Source of the DNA: Leekyejoonella antrihumi
GTDB lineage: Bacteria > Actinomycetota > Actinomycetes > Actinomycetales > Dermatophilaceae
Direction of reading: 5' to 3'
Length of the DNA stretch: 64,000 nucleotides
NCBI RefSeq assembly: GCF_007845645.1
Contig: NZ_VCQV01000004.1
Span: 62,001-126,000, forward strand
Shown here: positions 29,172-37,610 of the stretch, one piece after another
Layout: the number at the start of each line of letters is the position of its first letter
Position numbering within the stretch: position 1 is the stretch's first letter
The notes under the pieces: model-generated
What the model was told of the DNA's origin: nothing
What the model saw: the letters and a program-made list of their open reading frames with translations, nothing else
Databases searched by the model: none
Position numbers and translations under genes: made by a program

Positions 29172-29864
29172 ATGAAGCGCAATGCTGCGCTCTTCGGAGC
29201 CTCGCTTGCGGCAGGTGCTCTTGGCGCCGCTGGCCTGATCATGACCAGCGCGGGCAGTTCCGCTGCTCCCGGCAACACGTTCGCCGGCATCGCCTACAAC
29301 ATTCCGGTGACGAGCGCTAGCAGCAGCTGGGGCACGGCCCTGAATGATGGCGAGGGCGGGATGATCGCCTCGATCGCGTCCGCGTCGCCCGGCACGGTCA
29401 GCGGCTTCCAGGAGTCGAGCATCCATTCGGCATCGGTCTCTGTCACCACGACCTGTGTCGCCGGTATGCCCTCGGTCACCGTGACCGGCGGCGGCGCCGC
29501 GGGCACTCACACGGCCGGCACGTCGGTTTCGGCGGCGACATTCCTCGGCTCACCCAACGCCATAGGGACCGTCACATTCGGCTCGAAGACCCTTGGTGGG
29601 TTCACCGTCGGCGCCTACCTCGACCAGAGTGCTTCCGGGAGCATCAACTACGTCGCGCTGACTGGTGCGAACTGTGCTGCTGCGACCACGTCGCCGCCGA
29701 CCTCGACCCCGCCGACCTCGACCCCGCCGACCTCGACCCCGCCGACCTCGACCGGCACGAGCACGCCGACGCAGACGCCGACCGGTAGCCCGACATCGAC
29801 GGCAACGCCGACGGAGCCGCCGACCGCGACTCCGACGACCACGACGCTGCCCGTCACCGGCTGA
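29172..29864 (+). CDS. secreted surface protein ending in LPVTG
   Basis: 230 residues. A signal peptide (1-33) leads to a beta-rich domain without recognisable family (34-175). A stalk follows with perfect PPTST repeats and Thr/Pro-rich tail, and the final five residues are LPVTG directly before TGA. A sortase substrate normally continues with a hydrophobic helix and basic tail; both are missing. The ATG at 29172 has AAGGAAGGGA upstream. It starts 20 bases after the transpeptidase gene, probably in one transcript. Confidence 0.75.
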   Translation: MKRNAALFGASLAAGALGAAGLIMTSAGSSAAPGNTFAGIAYNIPVTSASSSWGTALNDGEGGMIASIASASPGTVSGFQESSIHSASVSVTTTCVAGMPSVTVTGGGAAGTHTAGTSVSAATFLGSPNAIGTVTFGSKTLGGFTVGAYLDQSASGSINYVALTGANCAAATTSPPTSTPPTSTPPTSTPPTSTGTSTPTQTPTGSPTSTATPTEPPTATPTTTTLPVTG

Positions 29865-29890
29865 TCTGATCGTCGACTGAGCACGAGCAA

Positions 29891-29922
29891 GCCCCCCGGT
29901 TGCGCCCGCAGCCGGGGGCCTT
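29891..29922. terminator. terminator hairpin after the LPVTG protein
   Basis: CCCCCGG (29893) pairs with CCGGGGG (29912), followed by CCTTGT. Confidence 0.65.
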
Positions 29923-29994
29923 GTCGCCGCTCGATGTCCTCGCCTTGTTCACTCGTTCGCGAGGGCTCGAGACGACACGCGCCGACTTGACCTC

Positions 29995-30969
29995 ATGCAG
30001 CTGCTGATCCGCGAGCTCAGAGATCGACTGGGTTCGTCACCTCGTCGGGCAATTGCAGTGCTTGCCGCCGGGTCCGTGCTCCTCGTGGGCTGTTCCGCCC
30101 CGGCGCCAACGGCACTGCGCGCGGATGGTGACGCGCCCGTCGCGCTCGCGACTCTGCAGCCCGGCTCGGTCAAGACGGTCCCACCGACTACCGCCCGAAC
30201 TGCGGCCAAACCACCGGCCACATCTTCGGCCCCGTCGCCGACTCACAGCACTGCGCATCCATCGCCGTCGTCCACCGCGCCCAAGCGGGTTGCGGTGCCG
30301 AAGGTTACCGCTGCGCAGCTCAGGGCGCTGCCGGTCGCGGATACCTACGCTCGCCTTCGCCATGCAGGCATCGACGTCCACGCGGAGCCCACGGGCCAGT
30401 TGGCGCACATCGCACGTGACACTGTCGCCTTCCGTGCGCCGGGTGGCACACCGGTCGCGATGATTCCGCACGAGGAGGTCGGGGTCGCCACCTGGTTGCC
30501 GGTGCTTGCCGTCAGGCCGGGGTGGCTTGAAGTGCGACTGCCGAGCCGTCCCAACGGCGTGGTGGCCTGGGTGCCGGCACCCGGCATACCCACCAAGAGC
30601 ACGAGCTATCGGATCGTCGTGTCGCTGCACGCCGGCGTGATGACGATCTACCGCGGCAGGCACGTCGTCGGTGGCTGGATCGTGGGCCACGGGCGGCCCG
30701 GCCTGCCGACGCCGACGGCCCGCACATTTGTGATGACCCGCTTCCACGACCCGAAGCAGTCGTTCAGCCCGGTGATCTTCGCGCTCGGCGCGCACTCGGA
30801 TGCGATGGCGTCGTTCGAGGGCGGGCCGGGCACGATTGCCATCCACGGCTGGCCGACGTATGCGGGCCGGCACGGCGGCGTCTCGCACGGCTGCGTGCGG
30901 GTGCCCGGCGGCGCCCTGGATGCGCTGCGCAACGTTCCCAACGGCACCCCGGTCGACATTAAAAACTGA
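29995..30969 (+). CDS. L,D-transpeptidase (YkuD), lipoprotein form
   Basis: A 324-residue paralogue of the enzyme at 28282. The lipobox LLVGC places Cys33 as the lipid anchor; a Pro/Ser/Thr linker (55-100) and an SH3-like segment precede the YkuD domain. His284 (IHGW) and Cys300 (SHGCVRVP) form the active site. Two differently anchored transpeptidases side by side suggest different positions in the wall. The first codons contain a basic RELRDRLGSSPRR stretch longer than usual; a shorter start is possible. Confidence 0.88.
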   Translation: MQLLIRELRDRLGSSPRRAIAVLAAGSVLLVGCSAPAPTALRADGDAPVALATLQPGSVKTVPPTTARTAAKPPATSSAPSPTHSTAHPSPSSTAPKRVAVPKVTAAQLRALPVADTYARLRHAGIDVHAEPTGQLAHIARDTVAFRAPGGTPVAMIPHEEVGVATWLPVLAVRPGWLEVRLPSRPNGVVAWVPAPGIPTKSTSYRIVVSLHAGVMTIYRGRHVVGGWIVGHGRPGLPTPTARTFVMTRFHDPKQSFSPVIFALGAHSDAMASFEGGPGTIAIHGWPTYAGRHGGVSHGCVRVPGGALDALRNVPNGTPVDIKN

Positions 30970-30993
30970 ACCTAAGGCGCGTCCGCCCCGTCC

Positions 30994-31038
30994 GCTGGTC
31001 GAGTAGAGCGAGGCGCTGGCCGAGGTCGTATCGAGACC
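30994..31038. repeat. GGTCGAGTAG...GTATCGAGACC interspersed repeat
   Basis: One full copy in the gap after the transpeptidase. The two ends (GGTCGAGTAG and TATCGAGACC) are partly complementary and can form an interrupted hairpin. Bases 31039-31212 hold no gene I can support. Confidence 0.8.
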
Positions 31039-31212
31039 CGGCGAAATCCCCGCTGACCCAGACGGCCCGTCGCACGCGACCTCGACACCGGCATGGGAGA
31101 AGATGACAGCGGCGTGGGGGCGTCACGTGACGACCCACCCAAGTCCTAGCGGCCCGCCTGTCCTACGCGGGAATCCGGGACGTCCATTGAGACGGAACGG
31201 AATTGGTGAGCT

Positions 31213-33318
31213 GTGATTGCCGACCAAACCATGGATCAGGGCAGGCAAACCTGGGACCTGAGCAGCCTGCTGCGACCGACCCGGGTGGCGGTGGTCGGTG
31301 CCAACGATCGCACCGCCGCGTTCACCGGCGGCACCATCGTCAACCTCGTGCGCCACGGGTTCGAGGGTGAGGTGTATCCGGTCAACCCGCGCCGTGACCG
31401 GGTCGGTGGCCTGCGCGCGTTTCCCGATGTGCGCTCACTGCCCACCGCGATCGACACCGCGGTGATCGTCGTGCCGGCCGACCTGGTGGTCCCGATGCTC
31501 CACGACTGTGTCGGGGCAGGCGCGACCTCGGCAATCGTCGTCTCGTCCGGCTTCGGTGAGGGCGCGACGAGCGACGCCGGCCGGCGTCGCGCGCGAGAGC
31601 TGACGGACTTCCTGTCCGAGCAGCCGATCCCGATCCTCGGCCCGTCGACGACGGGGCTGGTCAACCTGAACGACGGCTACGTGCCCCGCGCGGTGACCAA
31701 TCACCTGCCGCCCGAACGGCTGCACAGCGGGCCGATCGCGTTGATCTCGCAGTCCGGCGCCGCCAACAACGCCGTCTTCAACCGCGCCCAGTCACACGGT
31801 GTGCCAATCGGTCTGGCGGTCGCGACCGGCATACAGGCGAACCTGAACGTGTGGGACGTCGTCGCCGCTGTGCTGCCGGATCCCCGCATCACGGTCATCG
31901 CGTTGCTGGTGGAGGAGTTGGGCGGGCCCGCTCAGTACGAGTCGGTGCTGCGGTCGGCCGCTGCGCACGGCAAACCCGTTGTCATCCTGCGCACCGGGCG
32001 TAGCGACGTCGGGGGCCGCGCGATCCGCACACACACGGGCTCCCTGGCCGGCAACTGGGTTGTCGAAGAGGAGATGTTGCGGTCGCTCGGCGCAACGGTC
32101 GTGTCCGACCTGGACCAGCTGTGGGAGGTCGCCAGCGTTGCCACCCACTGGGGACGGCCGCCGGATAACGTGCTGCGGCTCGGAGTCATTGGGCTGTCCG
32201 GTGGGGAGGGGGCGTTGATCGCCGACCAGGCCACGGATGCCGGGATGCACTTGCCGCCGGTGTCGGACCGCTTCGAGCGCCTGGTCGCTGCCAACCTCGA
32301 ACTCGCCGGGGCCGGCAATCCGTTCGACCCGACCGGCGAGGCGATGGGGCGGCCCGAGAACGGTATGGCCGCCATCGAAGGGTTCGTCACGACCAACGAC
32401 TTCGACGCCCATCTGGTGTCGCTCAATGCCCAGAGCGCCCCAACGGAGGGTGGGCTGCTGGATGGGATCGTCGCGACGCTTCGGGGTGCGGGCGGACGGA
32501 TCGCACTGTCCTACTGGGATATCCCAGGATATTCCGATGGTTTGGTTGACGTCCTGGCAGACTTCCCTGGCCCGATCCTGCCGGGGTCGCATCGCGTGGT
32601 TGCGGCAATCGGTGCCTGGTCGCGCACCCGTCCGGTGCTCGAGTCGATCCTTGAGTCTCCCTGCGCCTCCTCGAACCGTGCCCACCTGAGCACTTCGATC
32701 GGATACTGGGAGGCGCGCCAGTGGCTCGAAAGCCTCGGTGTCCGATTCGGTGCGGCCGAGCTTGCCACCAGCCCCGAGGATGCCGTTCGCGCCGCACGGG
32801 ACGTCGGATATCCCGTGGTGCTCAAGGCGAACGTGGAGAGCACCGTGCACAAGGCCGCAGCCGGGCTGATCCGGCTGGGGCTGCGCGACGACGAAGACGT
32901 GTCCGCGGCGGTGAGGGAACTTTTCGAGCACACCGAGTCGATCGTCGTGGAGCGGGCCGTCCTGGCGGCGGCGCTGCTCATCATCGGAACGATCGACGAC
33001 CCACAGGCCGGGTCCGTGGTCGTGGTCGGCAGCGGCGGGGGCGCGGCCGAGGAGCTCAAGGACGCTGCGGTCTGCCCGGTGCGCTTCCTGAATCCGTCGA
33101 GTGCGCGTGCGGCGCTGCGCCGGACCGCGATCGGCAGGTTCCTGGAGAAACGTCACCACGCCAGCTTTGAGCAGGCCGCCGACCTGATGGTTGTGCTTGG
33201 GCGCAGCGTGGATGGAGATGCGATGTCGGTCGAGATGAATCCACTCGCCGTCACCGATGACGGACTCATCGCGCTCGACGCACGCATCGACCTCCACCAC
33301 TCAACGCTGGTCGAGTAG
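31213..33318 (+). CDS. NDP-forming acyl-CoA synthetase, alpha-beta fusion
   Basis: A 701-residue protein of the ADP-forming acetyl/acyl-CoA synthetase superfamily. Order: CoA-binding domain (20-145, VAVVGANDRT), succinyl-CoA-ligase-like domain with phospho-His274 in RTHTGSLAG, a linker, and an ATP-grasp domain (from about 490) with VVLKANVESTVHKA. There is no GNAT domain, so it is not a Pat-type lysine acetyltransferase. The GTG start has only a weak ribosome site. The last codons and TAG stop (CTG GTC GAG TAG) are the first bases of an interspersed repeat. Confidence 0.85.
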   Translation: MIADQTMDQGRQTWDLSSLLRPTRVAVVGANDRTAAFTGGTIVNLVRHGFEGEVYPVNPRRDRVGGLRAFPDVRSLPTAIDTAVIVVPADLVVPMLHDCVGAGATSAIVVSSGFGEGATSDAGRRRARELTDFLSEQPIPILGPSTTGLVNLNDGYVPRAVTNHLPPERLHSGPIALISQSGAANNAVFNRAQSHGVPIGLAVATGIQANLNVWDVVAAVLPDPRITVIALLVEELGGPAQYESVLRSAAAHGKPVVILRTGRSDVGGRAIRTHTGSLAGNWVVEEEMLRSLGATVVSDLDQLWEVASVATHWGRPPDNVLRLGVIGLSGGEGALIADQATDAGMHLPPVSDRFERLVAANLELAGAGNPFDPTGEAMGRPENGMAAIEGFVTTNDFDAHLVSLNAQSAPTEGGLLDGIVATLRGAGGRIALSYWDIPGYSDGLVDVLADFPGPILPGSHRVVAAIGAWSRTRPVLESILESPCASSNRAHLSTSIGYWEARQWLESLGVRFGAAELATSPEDAVRAARDVGYPVVLKANVESTVHKAAAGLIRLGLRDDEDVSAAVRELFEHTESIVVERAVLAAALLIIGTIDDPQAGSVVVVGSGGGAAEELKDAAVCPVRFLNPSSARAALRRTAIGRFLEKRHHASFEQAADLMVVLGRSVDGDAMSVEMNPLAVTDDGLIALDARIDLHHSTLVE

Positions 33319-33477
33319 TCCGAGGCGCTAGCCGAGGGCGTATCGAGACCTCAAGTCTCCACGCTGGTCGAGTAGTCCGAGACCACCCAGCCCGCTCTGC
33401 TGGTCGAGTAGTCCGGGGTGCCGGCCCGTTCCGCTGGTCGAGTAGTCCGAGGCGCTAGCCGAGGGCGTATCGAGACC
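33306..33477. repeat. cluster of GGTCGAGTAG repeats
   Basis: Full copies at 33306-33350 and 33433-33477, a shortened copy at 33363-33384 and a half copy at 33399-33412. The first overlaps the end of the acyl-CoA synthetase gene. Confidence 0.85.
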
Positions 33478-33776
33478 ACCCAGCCCGTCCAGGACAGGCG
33501 CATAGATCGCGAGACACCGGTCCTCACGGATGACAGAAGCGACACGGGCGCACACCCTCTGTCCTTGCACTGCAAGGGGGTGCGAGAGATCCTCGCCACC
33601 AAATTGAATGCGCATGCCACTCGTGCGGGATGTAGTGCGATGGAGCCTGATTCACAGATGTACGCCATCGCTTGCGGCCCAAGTTGGCCCCGCCTCTAAT
33701 CCCGCGTGCCACCGGTCAACGCTGGTAGCGTCCGAACTAGTGGTCCCGGTGGAGGGGGTCAGTGGGGAGGAGATTG
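33478..33776. other. intergenic, no gene; short perfect palindrome
   Basis: No coding region is convincing here. CCTTGCA-C-TGCAAGG (33563-33577) is a perfect palindrome. GGGGAGGAG near 33766 is the ribosome site of the next gene. Confidence 0.5.
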
Positions 33777-34544
33777 ATGAGCACGAAACGGAACACGTTT
33801 GTCTGCGGGGTCACGGTCCTGTTGGCCGGCGGACTGGCCGGGTGCGGCTCGTCCGGGGCGAGCAGCGCGGGGTCGAGCAACAACGACTCAAGCAGCACAC
33901 ACGTATCCGCGCCATCGTCGGCCAGTAGCGGCGGCGGGGAGGGGAGCAAGTCTGCCAAGCAGGTGCTCGCTGACGCGAAGTCTGCGTTGTTCAATGCCAA
34001 GGCGGTGCACGTGACCGGCACTGTCACCGACGGCGCGCAGCACGAGAAACTGGATCTGCAGTTTCAGGGGACAGATTCGGCTGGCACCGAGACGATCAAC
34101 GGCATGGTTCTGCACATCGTCAAGGTTGGTGGAACGGCGTATCTCAAGGCGCCATCGGCTTTCTGGAAGAAGACGGCCGGCCCCAAGGCTGCAGTGCTGG
34201 CAGGCAAGTGGATCAAGTCTCCTGGCACGTCGGGCAATCTGAGCTCTCTGACTCTGCAGGGGCTCGCGGCGAGTATCGACGCCAGCGACTCACCGCTGAA
34301 ACCCGGCGTGAGGCATGAGTCATTGCAAGGGAAGAAGGCGCTGGTGCTGACCCAAGGGGACGGGAGCGAGCTCTACGTCGCCGACGCCAAGCCACCGGTC
34401 CCGCTGCGCATCGTCAACACGAAGTCCAGCAAGGGACAGCTTGACTTCACCGACTACGGCAAGACCCAACACATCTCGGCACCCAAGGGTGCGGTCACTG
34501 CGAAGCAAGCGGTCAAGGACCAGAGCAGCAAGGCCACGACCTGA
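33777..34544 (+). CDS. lipoprotein, possibly LppX/LprG-like
   Basis: 255 residues read from MSTKRNTF, with GGAGGAG five bases upstream. The lipobox GLAGC is followed by a Ser-rich linker to about 50 and a 200-residue domain. Its strands (VHVTGTVTDG, LDLQFQGTDSAGTETING, LHIVKVGGTAYLKAP, GSELYVADAKPPVPLRI) resemble the half-barrel of LolA/LprG-type lipoproteins. Mycobacterial members carry lipids to the wall. The assignment is by pattern only. Confidence 0.65.
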   Translation: MSTKRNTFVCGVTVLLAGGLAGCGSSGASSAGSSNNDSSSTHVSAPSSASSGGGEGSKSAKQVLADAKSALFNAKAVHVTGTVTDGAQHEKLDLQFQGTDSAGTETINGMVLHIVKVGGTAYLKAPSAFWKKTAGPKAAVLAGKWIKSPGTSGNLSSLTLQGLAASIDASDSPLKPGVRHESLQGKKALVLTQGDGSELYVADAKPPVPLRIVNTKSSKGQLDFTDYGKTQHISAPKGAVTAKQAVKDQSSKATT

Positions 34545-34581
34545 ACCATGCGATTCCGAGGAGACCCAGGGCCGAGCCCGG

Positions 34582-34702
34582 GCCGATGATCTCCAGCGGG
34601 TGGACTACACGTATGACCTGGCGGGAACATGACCTCCCGCACGATTAATGGTGGTCGAAGACGACGTACACGTATGACGCGGACCAGGAGTGGCGGCGAT
34701 GA
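34582..34702 (+). pseudogene. degenerate RHS/YD-repeat fragment
   Basis: In three frames the sequence reads DDLQRVDYTYDLAG, then MTSRTINGG, then TYTYDADQEW. This is the order expected of RHS repeats (YTYDxxGNxT). Two frameshifts separate the pieces and no full gene remains. It may be the relic of a polymorphic toxin or wall-associated RHS protein. The stretch is short, so confidence is limited. Confidence 0.45.
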
Positions 34703-34939
34703 TCAACTCGCACCGCGTGTGAGTTCGTGCTCGACGGCTCGTCGGATCCAGTTGGAGACCGAACGGTCGTCCGCGGCGGCTCGGCTACGGACCTCGCTAA
34801 GGAGATCCTCTGGAAACCGCACTGGCACAGGTTGGCTGAGCTTGGCCCTACGGCGAACCGGGGGCCCCTGGGGTGTCTGGTTGTCCGGGTCTGCGTAGTA
34901 GGCGTTTTCTTGTTCGGGGGTCATATTCGTGTTTGTCAT
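34703..34939 (-). CDS. ribbon-helix-helix antitoxin candidate
   Basis: 78 residues read from MTNTNMTPEQE. The C-terminal half (LSQPVPVRFPEDLLSEVRSRAAADDRSVSNWIRRAVEHEL) is a typical CopG-like ribbon-helix-helix. The N-terminal half is acidic and probably disordered. Its ATG overlaps the stop of the upstream gene by four bases (ATGA), the usual layout of a toxin-first module such as BrnT-BrnA. It should bind DNA and neutralise the partner. Confidence 0.65.
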   Translation of the reverse strand: MTNTNMTPEQENAYYADPDNQTPQGPPVRRRAKLSQPVPVRFPEDLLSEVRSRAAADDRSVSNWIRRAVEHELTRGAS

Positions 34940-35238
34940 CGGTCCTCCCGGTAGCGGCGGGCGAGGTGGTCGGCTGCGATGTAGCAACCGATGGGGCGGC
35001 ATGTGCTCGGGTTGCCGGCGTTCGATGGTGCCAGCGGCACCGTCAGGACCTGTCCGGAGACCTCGGCGACCATGAGCCGGTGGGCGGGTGGCTTGGCGGG
35101 ATAGAACAACGGTTCGCTGCCCCAGACGTCGCTGACGTCATCCAAACCCAGGTAGGGATGTTTGAAGAGGTGGCTGGCCTGCTGGTCGATCTCGAACGGC
35201 CAGTCAGCATCGAGCCGGTCGACATCGAACCTGTCCAC
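34936..35238 (-). CDS. BrnT-like toxin candidate
   Basis: 100 residues with a GTG start. A TACACT box lies close upstream, so the mRNA may be leaderless. It contains DADWPFEIDQQASHLFKHPYLGLDDV, which parallels the FxWDxxK..H....GvsfeeA start of BrnT-type RNases, and a basic end (HLARRYRED). The middle differs from BrnT, so the family is a guess. The four-base overlap with a ribbon-helix-helix gene makes a toxin-antitoxin module likely. An imperfect CACACCGGTAGTG palindrome covers the start and may be the operator. Confidence 0.5.
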   Translation of the reverse strand: MDRFDVDRLDADWPFEIDQQASHLFKHPYLGLDDVSDVWGSEPLFYPAKPPAHRLMVAEVSGQVLTVPLAPSNAGNPSTCRPIGCYIAADHLARRYREDR

Positions 35239-35504
35239 ACCGGTAGTGTATTACAACCGCTCACGAATGACTACTGCGTGATCGCTGAGTAACGGGACAG
35301 CTACGTGAGTTGATGGGGCAGGCGCCCGCCTCAAATTTGGCTCTGACGCGCCTTCGGCGGTGATTGGGTCGTGGCCGAACTCACCGTGCCTACCACGTGC
35401 TGGGGGTGGGCAAGGGTGCACAGTTGACGATGACGCACACGTGGCGTCGGTCGTGAGCCAGTTCGTACTGACTCGGGTTCGGCGCCCCAAGTAGGGAGCT
35501 GATC

Positions 35505-36032
35505 GTGAACTGGTTCATTGGCAACTGGCAGCACCTCGGCGGCGTGGTGGGCAAGGCCGTCCTCATGTATGCCGTGGCCATGGTTGGCCTTCGCGCCGGG
35601 GAGCGGCGCACGCTGGCTCAGTGGCGCATCATCGACTTCGTCGCGGCCGTCGCCATTGGCGCCGTCGTCGGTCGGACAGCCATTGCCTCGACGCAGTCGT
35701 TCATCACCGGCGCGGTCGCGCTGGTGGCACTCCTCGTGATGCATCGGCTGGCGAGCGGACTGCGACGCTTCCCGACCATGCGCAGGGTCTTCGATCATCC
35801 CCTTCGCATCCTGGTGCATGACGGGGCGCTGCGGGACGGCGAGCTTCGTCGCTGCGGGATCAACGAGGACGACGTGTCCTCCCACCTGCGCCAGCAGGGC
35901 ATCGGTGACCTCAACGAGGTGAAGTACCTGATCTACGAAGCGACCGGGCAGCTCACCATCGTGCGCAATGACACCGCCAGCACACCCCTGGTCGAGGAGG
36001 CGCTCGACCGATCGGCCGGTTTCCACGCGTGA
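35505..36032 (+). CDS. DUF421 (YetF-like) membrane protein
   Basis: 175 residues: three N-terminal membrane helices (13-30, 43-60, 65-84) and a cytoplasmic domain with LRILVHDGALRDGELRRCGINEDDVSSHLRQQGI, the conserved DUF421 segment. Such proteins occur in spore-formers and many actinobacteria; the biochemical role is unknown. The start is GTG. The gap before it (35239-35504) shows no gene. Confidence 0.8.
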   Translation: MNWFIGNWQHLGGVVGKAVLMYAVAMVGLRAGERRTLAQWRIIDFVAAVAIGAVVGRTAIASTQSFITGAVALVALLVMHRLASGLRRFPTMRRVFDHPLRILVHDGALRDGELRRCGINEDDVSSHLRQQGIGDLNEVKYLIYEATGQLTIVRNDTASTPLVEEALDRSAGFHA

Positions 36033-36051
36033 CGTAGCGTCCCGCATACCC

Positions 36052-36097
36052 GGTGTTGGCTGAAGCCCACGTAATAGCGGCAGATTCAGCCAACACC
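36052..36097. repeat. hairpin repeat of the GGTGTTGGC family
   Basis: GGTGTTGGCTGAA and TTCAGCCAACACC form a perfect 13-bp stem with a 20-base loop, just after the DUF421 gene. It may act as a terminator. Related palindromes flank the amino-acid permease at 46.6-48.2 kb. Confidence 0.75.
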
Positions 36098-36239
36098 TCG
36101 GAAGTTCGGTGGACTTTCCACTCGTCCGGGAGCGCGGTCTGCACACACTTGCCCGTCTCAGGTGGTTGCGGTGCAGCTGATCCGGCGCAAAGATCGTCGG
36201 GGATCGGCACGGGGCCCCGGGCGACACGAGGGGGGCCAT

Positions 36240-37592
36240 ATGAGCGCGCAGAAGTCCGGCAGCGCCGACAAGGGATTCCTGACCAGGCTGACGTCGGCCA
36301 CGGCCTTCGGGGAGGGCCTGGACGGATATGACCTGGGCGCCATCAGCGTCGTGCTTCCGTTCATCACCAAGGACTTCGGGCTCTCGGCGGTGCAGCAGGG
36401 CCTGATCGCGGCGTCGACCCTGGCCGGCATCTTCTTCGGCGCCCCGATCTTCGGCTACCTCACCGACCGGTTCGGCCGGCGCAAGATCTTCATCCTCGAC
36501 CTGATCGCCTTCGTCGTCATCGGGCTGCTGCAAGGGTTCGTCACCAACGTCACCCAGCTGCTCATCCTCCGACTGCTGCTCGGTCTGGCCATCGGGGCCG
36601 AATACGCCATCGGCCAGACCATGCTCGCCGAGATGGTGCCACGCGAGGGCCGGGGCCGTCGTCTCTCGAGCCTTCAGGTTGCCTGGTATGGCGGGTTCCT
36701 CCTGTCCGTGATCATCGCCTACGTGCTGCACTCGGCCGGGCTGGACTGGCGCTGGATCCTGGCGACGAGCGCCATCCCCGGCCTTGCCACCTTGTTGCTG
36801 CGGCAGGGGCTGCCGGAGTCGCCGCGCTGGCTGGCCAGCCAGGGCAAGGAGGACGAGGCGCGCGAGATCGTGGCGGAGCACCTCGGCGAGGACTACTACG
36901 AGGACGAGGACCTGGGCGGCGAGACCGAGAGCGAAACCCGGTTCGCGGACCTGTTCAGGGCCGACATGTGGCGGGGCACGACCTTCGCGTGCGTGTTCTT
37001 CACCTGCCTGGTCACGCCCTACTTCGCCATCTTCACCTTCGCGCCGACGGTGTTCGCGTCAATTGGCATCCACGACGCCAAGGCCAGCATCATCGGCACC
37101 AACTCGGTGGCCTTCCTCGGTGCGCTGGCTGGGATGCTGGTCATCGAGAAGGTCGGCCGCCGATCGCTGCTGCTCACGTCGTTCTATGTCATGGTCGTCA
37201 CGTTGGCGGTGCTGGGCATCTGGGGGACCGCACCGGCAGTCATCCTGCTCGCGTGCTTCGCCGGATTCGCCTTCTTCAACGCGGTCTCCGACGACCTCAC
37301 CGGGGTGTATCCCGCCGAGATCTTCCCGTCCGAGCTGCGCGGCAGCGGGGTCGGCCTCGCCGCCGCGGCGAGCCGCATCGGTGCGACGGCCGGGACCTTC
37401 CTGCTGCCCATCGGTATCGACCACTTCGGGATCGGCCCGAGCCTCCTGGCAGGGGCTGCGATCTGCGTGGTCGGTTTGGTCGTCACCCATCTGTGGGCTC
37501 CGGAGACGACCGACCTGAGTCTGACCAAGACCGGGGAGGCCGACCCGTCAGGGCGAGACGGCGACGGCAACGCCGCAGACTCAGCACATTGA
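36240..37592 (+). CDS. MFS transporter (sugar/metabolite porter type)
   Basis: A 450-residue twelve-helix secondary transporter, with the start MSAQKSGS after GAGGGGGG. The MFS signature DRFGRRK follows helix 2, and RLLLGLAIGAEYAIGQTMLAEMVPREGRGRR and PESPRWL match the sugar-porter/metabolite:H+ symporter subfamily. The second-half motif VGRRS is also present. An acidic loop (DYYEDEDLGGETESE) joins the halves. The substrate is not apparent and no enzyme gene is adjacent. Confidence 0.85.
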   Translation: MSAQKSGSADKGFLTRLTSATAFGEGLDGYDLGAISVVLPFITKDFGLSAVQQGLIAASTLAGIFFGAPIFGYLTDRFGRRKIFILDLIAFVVIGLLQGFVTNVTQLLILRLLLGLAIGAEYAIGQTMLAEMVPREGRGRRLSSLQVAWYGGFLLSVIIAYVLHSAGLDWRWILATSAIPGLATLLLRQGLPESPRWLASQGKEDEAREIVAEHLGEDYYEDEDLGGETESETRFADLFRADMWRGTTFACVFFTCLVTPYFAIFTFAPTVFASIGIHDAKASIIGTNSVAFLGALAGMLVIEKVGRRSLLLTSFYVMVVTLAVLGIWGTAPAVILLACFAGFAFFNAVSDDLTGVYPAEIFPSELRGSGVGLAAAASRIGATAGTFLLPIGIDHFGIGPSLLAGAAICVVGLVVTHLWAPETTDLSLTKTGEADPSGRDGDGNAADSAH

Positions 37593-37610
37593 CGGTCGGC
37601 TCGCACCGGA

